DNA of 64,000 nt, from the NCBI GenBank assembly GCA_946800325.1, contig OX326958.1:4598001-4662000 (forward strand), written 5' to 3'. Position 1 is the stretch's first letter. Each line of letters begins with the position of its first letter. The position numbers and the translations under genes were made by a program. The notes under the pieces are model-generated. The model ran no database searches. It saw nothing but the letters and a program-made list of their open reading frames with translations, and was not told where the DNA came from. Source of the stretch: Luzula sylvatica (taxonomy: Eukaryota > Streptophyta > Magnoliopsida > Poales > Juncaceae). Shown here piece by piece: positions 35,891 to 46,485 of the stretch.

Positions 35891-37319
35891 AAGATGCAGA
35901 TAATTAGCATAGTTCTAAACATTGACTAAATTAACAATATGATTAGTTTTGATATTTTGTATTTTTTTTAAGGAATAAATGTGATATTTTGGATTTTTGA
36001 GAGGTTAAATATCCTATTTAATTTCGGAGGGGTAAATATGATACTTTAGATTATCGAGAGCGTAAATAAAAAAATAAAAATGAACGTAAATAAAAATAAA
36101 TACGATATTTCGAGTTTTTTAAACAATAAATATGCAAAAGGCAAATTAGCAATTTTAAAAACTTTTAATTCTAAGAAAAAATGGATGATTCTATTTTTTT
36201 GGATAAATACGATAGAGGCAATATACTATGTCTTCACAATTTATGATTTTTATTCTTCATGTTGTCACATAACATCATCATGATACTAATGATTAATTAG
36301 TAACTTAATTAACACCAAATGAATGTAAAATTTATGAATAAAAATGAATCAATGATTAATTAACATACATTTTTATTGGTATGGTGAAATTAAGAATTAA
36401 TTCATTTTGTGTATTAATTGGATTGCTAATTATTTTTACTTACTTTTCTCGAAATACAATGGGAGAGAAGAGTTGTGAGGACAAAATAAAATTTCCCAAA
36501 AAAAACTACCAAGAAGGTTGATCTAATTGGACAATTGCTATGATGCATGTGTAATCCCGTAATCAACTACCACTCTGTTTTAGCCCCTTAATTTGAATTC
36601 ATAAAAGTGGATACATTTTTTTATAAATTAGGGACGGATCTTAATAGGGCGCCGGGAGGGGCAACTCCCCTCCCTCCAAGATCTAATGGTTAAATATATT
36701 TTATTTTATTTTATCATTATTATATTGTAAATTTTTATATTTGACCCCCAAACAAAAATTATAGTGTTATTTCGGTAATGTGACCTCCTTATATATTATT
36801 GTCAAGATTCGTCGTTGTTCTCGATTAACTCAAAATATGTCCGTTTAGTATGGATCTTTTATTTATTTTGGATTAAATTGGAGAGGGTTTGAAATACCCC
36901 TCACAATGAATTCTTTTTCTATATAATATTTTTATACACCCTAGACCCTAGGCCTTATGCTAAACTATTTACACATGATTTTTTTTTAAATGATATAAAC
37001 ATGGCCCCTTGTGAAACCGACAATGGATCCACACATGAATTCTTTAGTTCTGCTATTGTTCCTATAATTTCTATTAATAGACACTGACAAGATCACAAGT
37101 GATAAACAAAGGAGGGAATAAGAAAGAATAGCATGGCTCTTGTCTTGAATCTTTTATTTTGGTTGTTTGTTTCACAAATAAAATATTTCATTATAAGTTT
37201 GTAAATCAAATTAAGTTTCGAAGAAGGGGAGTCTTGATTGAATGCCATATTAAATGATATATTATCTCTATCTTCCCAGTTGTCGATCGACGATCCTCTG
37301 CCATTCTGCCACTTCAATG
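35891..37319. other. Intergenic, decayed repeats
   Basis: 35,940-36,120 is another block of the GATATTTT..AGGGGTAAATATG dispersed repeat. Near 36,640-36,690 GGGAGGGGCAACTCCCCTCC forms a short inverted repeat in what looks like a decayed element. No gene is supported. Confidence 0.4.
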
Positions 37320-37327
37320 TTTACCTC

Positions 37328-37854
37328 CTATGTTGTACGGATACGGATACGGATAGCGTATCCGATACGATACGGATACGGATACGGCTATATAATTATT
37401 AATTTAATATATTTATATTATATATAATTAATAAATAAGTAATAAATTAAATAATAAATTAATAATATTTTTAAATTAAATATCATGACAATAAATAATA
37501 TCAATAAAACAATACAAATATCATAAAATTATCATAAACTTGTTCTAAAAATATTTTAGAACTAATTTAGAAGTATCATAGAAGTATCATATATAATTTA
37601 TTTAAAAATATTATGTGCCAAAATATATAATGGACCGAAGTATCCTAAATTGAGTATCCCATCCGTATTCTGGACGTATCCTCAGCCGTATCCTGCCGTA
37701 TCCCCGCCGTATCCGAAAAAAATAAATATTAAAATATTCGGATACGCCACGTGACGTATCCGATACGTATCCGAGCCGTATTGCACCAGTATCCGTATCG
37801 GATATGCGTATCCTCATGATACTTCTGCATTTTTTAAATACCCGCGTAACATAG
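37328..37854. mobile_element. hAT-type MITE, 527 bp, 8-bp TSD
   Basis: Perfect 8-bp target duplication TTTACCTC (37,320-37,327 and 37,855-37,862). Ends are CTATGTTGTACGG and the inverse CCGCGTAACATAG. Subterminal regions are packed with GGATACGGATACG on the left and CGTATCC on the right. No transposase. 8-bp duplication and short imperfect inverted ends are hallmarks of hAT elements. Confidence 0.9.
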
Positions 37855-38150
37855 TTTACCTCACATTATAATAGAGAACCAACCGTACCTCTTTAGGAAT
37901 TGAGGGCATACAGGGTATCCCCATTTCCCCCACCCACCCTCGATCCATTAATTAATCATTAATTAGTGGGTTGATTAATCGAATTAATGGTTAATCGGAT
38001 GTACTTTTAATATTAAATAATGTGTAATAATTAATTAATGATTAATTCGGATTAATTAACTGTTAATTGAATGTATTTTTGTTAATGATAATGCTAATTA
38101 ATTATCTATTAACCATTAATTAATGGTACAGAGGGTGGGTGGGAAAATGT

Positions 38151-38177
38151 GTGTGTGTGTGTGTGGGGGGGGGGGGG

Positions 38178-38221
<44 letters not shown>

Positions 38222-38222
38222 T
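38151..38222. repeat. (GT)n / poly-G microsatellite
   Basis: GT run, interrupted by about 16 consecutive G, then GT again. The flanking 37,930-38,130 is rich in ATTAATTAAT words and no gene is present. Confidence 0.85.
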
Positions 38223-38382
38223 TTACGGTATAATTACCCTTAGGAATTATGATTTGATCAACAAATAAATAATACTACAAGACTCCAGTTTGCACACGGA
38301 TAAATAGCATGGTAAATATGTTGGAAGGACATATCTCATACAAACACGTAGAGTTAGTAAAATGTGTCACAATGAGAAAAAA

Positions 38383-38720
38383 AGGCTCGACCCGTCCGAA
38401 TTCGAACCGAAAAATATTGAAAATCAACGATACGAAACCGAATGACCCGAATTTCAAATCGAGCCGAAACTCGAACTGACCAGAAACCTGAACTGACTAG
38501 AAACCCGAATTATTCGAAAACGGAATGAACGAAAATCCGAGATGCTCAATGAACTCATCACACGTTTGGCCAATAATCCAAAAGACGTGAAATCTGAATG
38601 ATCAGAAATCCAGAAACTTGTCAAGTTGTTGATCATTTAACTCATTACATGTTCGGCCAATGATCCGAGCTGAATGATTCGAAACCTAAATCTGAATTAG
38701 TCGAAGCTAATTAAAATAGA
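38383..38720. repeat. Degenerate CCCGAA/GAAACC minisatellite
   Basis: Repeated short units such as GAAACCCGAA, ACTCGAACTGACC and GACCCGAATTT with a period near 10-20 bp. A related GGTTCGGTTT-rich block is at 53,155-53,330. Probably subterminal repeats of a decayed element. Confidence 0.5.
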
Positions 38721-38762
38721 ATGGTTGTATGTTCTAACCTAAAATCGAGTACAATTATATAC

Positions 38763-39134
38763 AAATGTATGCTCATGTTATAGTGTTTAGTGATACTTAT
38801 GATCTCTTATCAGATATGGTTCAGAACCCTTCTTCTTATGGTGAGACCTTTCTTCTTTCTCCTATTTATATTTTGAGAATTTAATATGAACTCACAAATC
38901 AATGTCTATCTTTGATATTAATTCTCCACATGATTTTCAGGTTTTGAGAATGTCATGACAGGATGTTGCGGGACGGGTCTTATCGAGGCGGGAATTCTCT
39001 GCAACAGTAAAACTTCTTCAACGTGTTCCGACGCAGACAAGTATGTTTTTTGGGACTCGATCCACCCGAGTGAAAAAACGTATCGTATTCTAACAGATTA
39101 TCTTATCAAAACTTCATTGCATATCTTCGTGTGA
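38763..39134 (+). pseudogene. 3' remnant of a GDSL esterase/lipase gene
   Basis: Two exon remnants on the + strand, opposite to the intact GDSL genes. The first (to 38,840) reads AHVIVFSDTYDLLSDMVQNP and ends TATG|GTGAGA. After a 100-bp intron the last exon (38,941-39,134) reads GFENVMTGCCGTG, then FWDSIHPSEKTYRILTDYL, and ends at TGA. The block V motif with DxxHP is present, but the upstream half with the GDS nucleophile is missing, so it cannot be an active esterase. The splice position is identical to the intact genes at 44.8-58.2 kb. Confidence 0.85.
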
Positions 39135-40094
39135 ATCGCTTTAATTATGAAATGTGTAACTAGTCATAATAATTATGAAATAGAAGAATTGAATGTAGAT
39201 TTAGTTCTATTGTTAAAAATCATACTGTTAACTCAATATACTAAATAATTATCCTACTACTACAATTTACAAACCAGTTTCTTTCTTCACAGAGTGTCAC
39301 GTCACATGCATCTCTTATCGTTAGATTAATTCTTCTGATGACATCTAAGCCGTCGTAGGAATTAAACGGGTACTTCTCCTCTAAACTCTCACTTTAAACG
39401 TCTCCTCAACCCATCGTCTCTCTTCTCCTGCAAAGTCTCCCTTTACGTAATTACGTGTCTCCTCCCTTTTGAGGAAAAGATGAGTAACAAAAATCTTGTT
39501 CTTAATTATTTCGAGGCATTAATTTTACTTATAATTTCTCTTTAATTATTTGGATTTCTTGTTTTATTCTGTTCGGTGGTTGTTTTTTGGGAGAGATTTC
39601 GAATACCAAATTAAATGATTTAATAATAACTCTTACCAGTTTATAACAAGATTAATGATTGGTCATATCCATTAATTATTTTAATCTATGTCTTTCCATG
39701 ATTCCAATTTCCATTTCTAATATAAATGGTATTTTCATTAAGTGAAAACACATTGTATGATGCTATTAATGGATACTCTAGACTTCAGTCCCAGATCGAA
39801 GCAAATACAAAATAAAATAAAATTGATCACATTGTGTTGATCTTATTAAGTACTTTCATATTCTAAAGAGGGCATATATGGTGTCACCAATCATTAATTT
39901 CTAATTAATCCAGTTAATTAATTTATGGATTAATACATGTGGATTGATTGACGTGTTAATTAACATCTATCCGGATTAACAAATGATACTTAATATTTAA
40001 AAATTATTAATTTAATGTTTCTTGTTAATTGGGATGTTAATTAAATGAGTTAATTAATAATTAGTGATTTTTTGTTACAATCTGGTGGCAGAGT
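39135..40094. other. Intergenic, no recognisable feature
   Basis: AT-rich. A CT-rich stretch at 39,350-39,470 might be a relic leader but no frame follows. TTAATTAAT-rich words at 39,890-40,060 resemble those at 37,940-38,110. Confidence 0.4.
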
Positions 40095-40102
40095 GTAATT
40101 TT

Positions 40103-41385
40103 CAATGTTTTTAAAACCGGACCGGACACCGACCCGGCCAAGTCTCGGGTCATCGGTTCACTGGTCAAACCGGTGGGTCAACCGGTTCACTGGTTTGAAA
40201 ATAACAAAAAGAACATCTTATATGACAATGCAAATTTCAAATATCATCCCAGAAAATACATAATATTATTAGTTATGTTAATTTAATAAACAAATTATTT
40301 TTATTCACATAAACGGGTAGTTAACAAAAAGTAGCAGTAACAAAATTTAATTACAGGACAGTGGTATAAATTATATTTATAGGGGTACAAAAGATATTGA
40401 CATAAAAGATAATTATAAAGGCATAAAAGATATTCACAAGGGTAAATAATATTTGTAGGGATGCAAAAGATATTTTACACGAGCATATGTGATATTTTGA
40501 TATTTTGTAAGGGGCATACATGAAACATTTCATAAATGAGTTCTAGACCAAAATTCACATTTCGTAACTGTAAATTAGGTTATCAGTAAAGTATTCTGAT
40601 TGATTGAATTAAAGTATGCACTAAATCAAATTACTACGGAATTAGGAAGCTAAAGTATGCAATAAATCAATGTTCCAAAAATATAGCAACAAATTATCCA
40701 TATTCAAATAGGACTACTATTTCTCACTTCGTAATTGAATTAAAGAATGCATTGAAGAAACTATTCAATTTCACATGGAATTTAGAAGCAAATTCAGAAA
40801 TGGGAATTGAGAAATTTCATAAGTCATAACTGAGAATTGATCAAAAATAAAGAAACGATTCAATCAAAATACTGAGAAGTTTTACAATATATTAACCAGT
40901 TAAGTATCAATCAAGAAAGTACTAGTAATCGCAAGAAAATTGGCAAAAATTGGCATAGAAAACGTAGGCCAGTCAAGAAATTCGTCCCATTTGCTTCTCT
41001 TTTGAATTAGGGTGAAATTGGTTTGAAATCGACGGAGCAATTATGAAACTTCTCAACTCAAATAATCAAACGAATCACTGTGAGAAAGAAACCTGATAAA
41101 ATCTTACAAAACAGAAACAAATCATTCAAAAACAGGAAAAAAATTGGGGCAATATCACATTCGCGAGTAAAGAAATATGTCTTGTGAGAGAAAGAATCAA
41201 ATGAATGAACCGAACGATTTTTCCTAATCGGTCCGGTCCGGTTTTTTAAGTAAAACCGTCCGGTTTGAATGGGTTTGAGCGGTTTTCTAACATTTCCGAT
41301 TCTTTCTTTGACCCAACCCGTTTTCTGAGCCGGGTCCGGTTTTTTTGGGTTAACCGGCCGGTCCGGTCCGGTTTTAAAAACACTG
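40103..41385. mobile_element. Non-autonomous hAT element, 1,283 bp, 8-bp TSD
   Basis: Perfect 8-bp target duplication GTAATTTT (40,095-40,102 and 41,386-41,393). Ends are CAATGTTTTTAAAACCGGAC and, inverted, GTCCGGTTTTAAAAACACTG. Subterminal arrays of GGTCAACCGGTT and CGGTCCGGT. The interior is AT-rich with no transposase frame. The CARTGTTTTTAA start recurs at 12,206 and 59,579. Confidence 0.9.
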
Positions 41386-41680
41386 GTAATTTTTCTATTC
41401 TAAACTACTTGGGTTTCTCGATGTCGTTGTTACTTAGATCTGTCAAGTGTAAATTTATGGAAATTAGATTGAAAAAGGCACTGCAGCAAACTCGACATGT
41501 TCTGCTTATATAGTATTTTGAGTTTGGAATTTACCAAATATAAATCAAGTGCCAAATGATAATTGATAACCCTCAATTTTTGTATTTTCTTATTTCTAGA
41601 GCACATTTAGAAAGAGGTTTTAACTGGTAAAGTTGTCTAAAGAATATCAGACTGGACGTATGTTCATATAAATTCTGTAA

Positions 41681-42939
41681 GGGCATGTTTGGTTGATCGT
41701 ATTAGAAATTACATCAAGTAAATTAACTTTCCCCAAGTCGACTTCGCGGAAATGCACTTCAAATTCAAATGTTTGGATTTACGAAAGTGAAACTACTGGA
41801 TTTATATTTTTTATGTTTGGGTTGATGTAACTGAATTATTAAATTTCTAAATTTATATGTATTAAAATTTGAAAAAATAAATTTAGGGAAAATTTTATAA
41901 GAATACACATTATGTTTCATATTTACTACAATAGACCAAAAATTTTGAAAATTTGAGATATGACACCATTGTAGAAATTGATTTTTTCCTTAATATATTA
42001 ACCCATATTGCACCCATATATATGTATGTCTAAAATTATTTGAAAAACACCAAAATAAATATTGTAATTTTTTATCAAATGTTAATAAATCATATTCATA
42101 AGTATTTTATATCGAAAATAATCATATTTTTTCAAAGAAAATAATTTTGACATAAAAACTATTTTGTTCAAATATAAGTATGGATCATATTTTCATTTGA
42201 TATCTAAAAAAATTAATCAAACACAATCATTTAAATAAATAATATATATATAAATATTAATTTTGTGTACATCATGTTTCAATATTCTCAAATACTAATA
42301 ATTTTTTAAAATAATTTATAATATTTCTCAATTTTTATAGTTTTTGCAAATATTATTTATATTTAAAATATTTCCGGGTTTCTTTGAATTAGTAATGAGT
42401 CTAGCGTTACATTTCATTAATAATTAGTAGAAAACGCAAATATTTAAAATATAATTCATATTTACAAATATTAAGAAAATGACAAAATAGTTAAAAATAA
42501 TATAAAATAATAATATTTAATATAATTTTAGTTATGTTGAAATTATGGTGATTGATTAGATTCTTATATTAACACAATGAAAATATAATTTATACTTATA
42601 CTAAAATGTAATAATTTCTTGTGGTATTTTCGAGCTGTGTCTATTTATTTATTTAGATTATTGTGAGTAGTGTTTATTTATTTATTCATATTATTGTGCT
42701 TGATTAATTTTTTAAATTAACACAATGAAAATATAATCTATATTTGAGGGGATGTTGTGTTGTGATGAATCTCCACTTCATGTAAATTTGATGGAATCTT
42801 GAGTTGCAGGAAAAGTGAGAGACAATGTAAGTTGACTTGCAGTAGTTTGACAAATTACATCAAACCAAACAACAAAAAATAGACTAATGCAGTAGGTTGA
42901 CTTACTAACTGACATAGTTACTGCAAAACAAACATGCCC
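41681..42939. mobile_element. PIF/Tourist-like element, 1,259 bp
   Basis: TIRs begin GGGCATGTTTG and are flanked by TAA on both sides (41,678-41,680; 42,940-42,942), the 3-bp target typical of PIF/Harbinger elements. Subterminal sequence on both sides has TTGACTTAC/AAGTCAACTT-like words. No transposase; the interior is AT-rich. Confidence 0.7.
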
Positions 42940-43191
42940 TAATTGTATTTGTATTTGCATTAGTGTTGTTAATTATTATTAGATAAGGATTGTTTTTAGA
43001 AGTCCTAATTACTACTTGTTATGTTATGATATGAAACACAAATTTAGAAAAAAAAGGTCATATATTTTATTACCTAATCATGTTTGACAATTGTATTTAT
43101 ACTTGATTATATATTAAAACTACAATAACCGTAACGTAGTACGGGTACAATCCTAGAAGTGCATTTGCTATCCGTTATGCTAAGAGACAGG

Positions 43192-43322
43192 GGCGGAACC
43201 AGCCATGAAAATTGTGTGTGTGTGTGTGTGTGTGTCGGGGGGGGGGGGGAGATAAGAGACGGGGGCGGAACCAACCATGAAAATTGTGTGTGTGTGTGTG
43301 TGCGCGCGCGCGCGCGCACGTG
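43192..43322. repeat. Tandem pair with (GT)n tails
   Basis: Two copies of GGGGCGGAACCA(G/A)CCATG followed by AAAATTGTGTG and a GT run; the first ends in a G run, the second in (GC)n. A third diverged copy starts near 43,990 (GGGGTAGAACCAGCCATGAA). The frames here are low-complexity. Confidence 0.7.
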
Positions 43323-43765
43323 CATCAAATTTGATTTATACATGTAAAATTACATTATCCATTAAATAATCCATTTACAATAACTCTTCAATTGGTTTCT
43401 TGTTACTCAAACAAAACTTCCGCAACAAACTCGACTAATATGACGTTGCTGAAAATATTAATATGAAATCAAAATTAATTACAAATTAACCTATTGCAAT
43501 CATATAAAATCACAATGATCATACTACAATCACCTAAAATAAAAATGATTATTATACTTTAACCTAAACTAATCTTTGCACATCACATCTGCCATGTATG
43601 ATTAAATTTTAGACCAATAAACATTCATTGTTTAGATTCTAACTTATATTAAAAACATAAGAGAACATAATACATAAAGCCCCAAAATTAAACTCAATTT
43701 TGGCTCTGTTTTACAGTAATTTTAATGCCCACGTAAAACATTGTATACAATAATTGTATATCCCT

Positions 43766-43913
43766 ATAACCAATGGTTTCATGGTCTAGTAGTGAGGTGT
43801 TTAGTACAAGATATCATATGTCACGGGTTCGAATCTCGTTGGTATTATCAATAAAAATATGAAACCAAATATATTCACGATTCGTGGATTAGATTTCTTT
43901 CAAAAAAAAAAAA
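43766..43913 (+). mobile_element. tRNA-derived SINE, ~148 bp, with TSD
   Basis: A tRNA-like head has pol III A box TGGTCTAGTAG (43,782-43,792) and B box GGTTCGAATCT (43,826-43,836). A short body ends in a poly-A tail just before 43,914. A 14-bp target duplication AATTGTATATCCCT flanks it (43,752-43,765 and 43,914-43,927). It is not a working tRNA gene: no clover-leaf with paired acceptor stem is evident. Confidence 0.88.
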
Positions 43914-43927
43914 AATTGTATATCCCT

Positions 43928-44341
43928 GTAGAAAAAAAATTAAAACATTTATATCTTATTTATGTTTTCTGAAATTTAATAATTAAAATTAGGGGTAGAA
44001 CCAGCCATGAACTTGCATTGTAATTGGGCGGCCTGTGCATGTAAATGCGCACAACAATCTTGAAATTACATAGGACTAGAATATCTCAAAAAGAATTACA
44101 ATATATAAAGGGAACCAAATAATAAATTGTATCATAGTACAATTAACAAATTCTAGAAATTACAGTACAATTAACAAATTCTACAATTAACAAATCCTCT
44201 TGATCCTCCTAATTCCGCCACTGCAAAGAAAAGCATTGCCATTTTGAAATAGCAAAATTTCATAGTTAAAAATGGTAAGAAAATTCTCAGGATTTACAGA
44301 AATATCATCATGAATTCTCAAGAAAAAGTTGTAGTCATATG
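43928..44341. other. Intergenic
   Basis: AT-rich with a diverged copy of the GGAACCAGCCATGAA repeat near 43,990 and short CAATTAACAAATTC(C/T) duplications at about 44,150-44,200. No gene. Confidence 0.4.
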
Positions 44342-44779
44342 ATGTTTGATTTGGTGGATTTTAATGGATTTTGGTGCATTTGTATTTACAAATCCAACGA
44401 TGGACTTCAAATCCAATGTTTGAATTGCGAGATCTTATTTGAGCAAGCAACTTTGTGAATTTTGGAATACATAAAAAAAATTAGTATTATAAAATACACC
44501 GACTCCTTAACTTTAAATTAACAAAAATATGATTATATGTATATTTTTGTTAATTTTAAATTGAATCGGTTATAATTAATATACAATTGGACTAATTAGT
44601 TAACTAATACAAAAATGATATTTTTTAACCAAAAAATTTAACAGATTTTTGAAATACATGATTTGTAATACACCAAATCAAATATAAAACTCGAATCATC
44701 AAATACGTGTATTTCTAAAATACATGTATTTGAGAATTCGTATATAATGGAATCCACCAAAATTCACCAAATCAAACAT
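44342..44779. mobile_element. MITE with ATGTTTGATTTGGTG ends, beside GDSL gene A
   Basis: Inverted ends ATGTTTGATTTGGTGGATTT and the inverse AATTCACCAAATCAAACAT, about 438 bp apart, without coding capacity. The target duplication is not clear. It ends 15 bp from the stop codon of the neighbouring GDSL gene, so it probably supplies that gene's 3' UTR and polyadenylation signals. Confidence 0.6.
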
Positions 44780-44794
44780 GCCAGTACGTCACTT

Positions 44795-46039
44795 TTAGCG
44801 ACACAGAGACATAGTAGGGTCTATGGAAGCACAATTAGTAGTAATGAAATGTTCCGCAGCAATACGATACAATTTTTGTGTCGGGTGGATCGCATCCCAG
44901 AATACAAACTTTTCCGCATCATCGCACGTGCCCGGAACCCCCTTATTGCAGGTATGTCCAAACTCGACACGTCCAGTCCCACAACATCCTTTCTCAGAAA
45001 TCTCAAATCCTGCAACAAAAAAAAAAAACACGTGAAAAGTAAAACTCGATACCTAACGAATTAGTTTATAATGAAATCGTAGAACTCACCATAGTAAGAA
45101 GGGTTTTGGATTGCTTTGTCGATGAGATCGTAAACGTCACCAAACACCAATGTCATGTCAGAGAGCTCTGATCGAATGCCATCCAATAATTCTTTTAGTT
45201 TCGCATTAAAATCCATCGAGACTTTATTATAACTATCTATACATTTTCCGAGATTTTTCGTCCTTACTATCGGCAAACAACCGAAAGGGGCAAGACCGAC
45301 AAAGGCTAACTTGCGGGCTCCCAGTTCGTAAATATCTCTAATAAAATCTTCTGCTAATCCTACGATGAAATCTTCATATTTCGATGCATCACACAAGGAT
45401 GGAAATGGACATTGAACCACAAAGTAATTCTGGACGAAATCATTGGTGCCTAAACTGATGACGTGGAGCGCTTCTCTTATTGTTTCTCGAGCCTCCTCCT
45501 CTTCTTGAAATGTCCTTAGTTCCTTTTGGTATTTTTCGTAGTACTCTAGTTGTTGGCGTAACGGTATCGCAGTCTGTAAAACAAAATTATATGATTATGT
45601 CTTACAACATTATTATCAAAAAAATAAAAATATCAATTTTGGTTCTTTGACTTACTTCAAGAACGGCAGTGAAATCATCGAATCCACTTCCAGCAGAAGC
45701 GAAGCAAACGGCTGAAAATTGTCTCTCGATGTTATAATAAGGGTCGAGAAAGGCGGGGATTGCAGAGGCAAGCCCCAAAGCCTCCGAGATGAAATCCGTT
45801 GCCAAGCGGCCATTAGAAAACCGACCAGTTGGTTTTCCTTGGTCAAAGTCACGGCCATAAGGCTCGAAATTGCTTTGTGTTGGAGTTGGAATGTAATCAT
45901 TGTTGCCTGAATCGACCGTCGAGTCTCCGAAAATTATTATTGCTGGAACTCCTGCTCTTGTGTTGATGGATTGGAGAAGAAGAAGTACAAGGTTAAATGA
46001 GAGAATTATGAGTTGTTTGTATTTGTATTGGGTTTGCAT
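44795..46039 (-). CDS. GDSL esterase/lipase, gene A
   Basis: Three exons on the minus strand: 46039-45656, 45573-45090, 45009-44795 (phases 0,1); 360 aa. SGNH-fold secreted ester hydrolase of the At2g42990-like plant subfamily. A signal peptide (LIILSFNLVLLLLQSINTRA) precedes block I FGDSTVDSGNND (Ser40). Then FASAGSGFDD (block II), GTNDF (block III), and block V FWDAIHPTQ (Asp328, His331). All blocks are intact, so it should be catalytic; the substrate is unknown. Upstream sequence at 46,190-46,390 resembles that of genes B and C. A decayed psaA insertion begins about 375 bp upstream of the ATG and a MITE abuts its 3' end. Confidence 0.94.
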
Positions 46040-46485
46040 TTTCAGATTGAGGGTATTATTCCGAAGAAAGAATCAATTTGAGGGTAAAATTCGCCCCTTA
46101 ATTGAACTTGATCAAATTAAGTGCTTTGCATAATTTCAGGGCGGTCATGTATTTCAATATTTTATATATTTTCGTCAACTTTTTTCCAGGTTGTATATTG
46201 TAGGAATTGAAGTCACTTTTTTTCTTTAAAGAAACTAAATATTGAGGGCGAAGTTATCACATGGGTGTAGTTTACTTGTTTATTTCCATCATTTTTTTAG
46301 CAATTAATTAGCCTTGTAAGTACAACGTTGACTTGGATCTCCAGAACCATAATTTGATGGATCTACATCAGTGACAGTTACACATGGGCCTTAATAAAGC
46401 CCTTTCATTAAAATGGTTTGGGAAATATTTGTGGACACGGATCATACAAAAATGTCTTTCGAGGAATGGGCCAAATAACTAAAGT

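Noticed and set aside
43107..43347. His/Thr and Cys/Val repeat frames
   Set aside because: GT/CA microsatellite translations.
43782..43836. tRNA gene
   Set aside because: A and B boxes are present but there is no paired acceptor stem, and a poly-A tail plus target duplication show it is a SINE.
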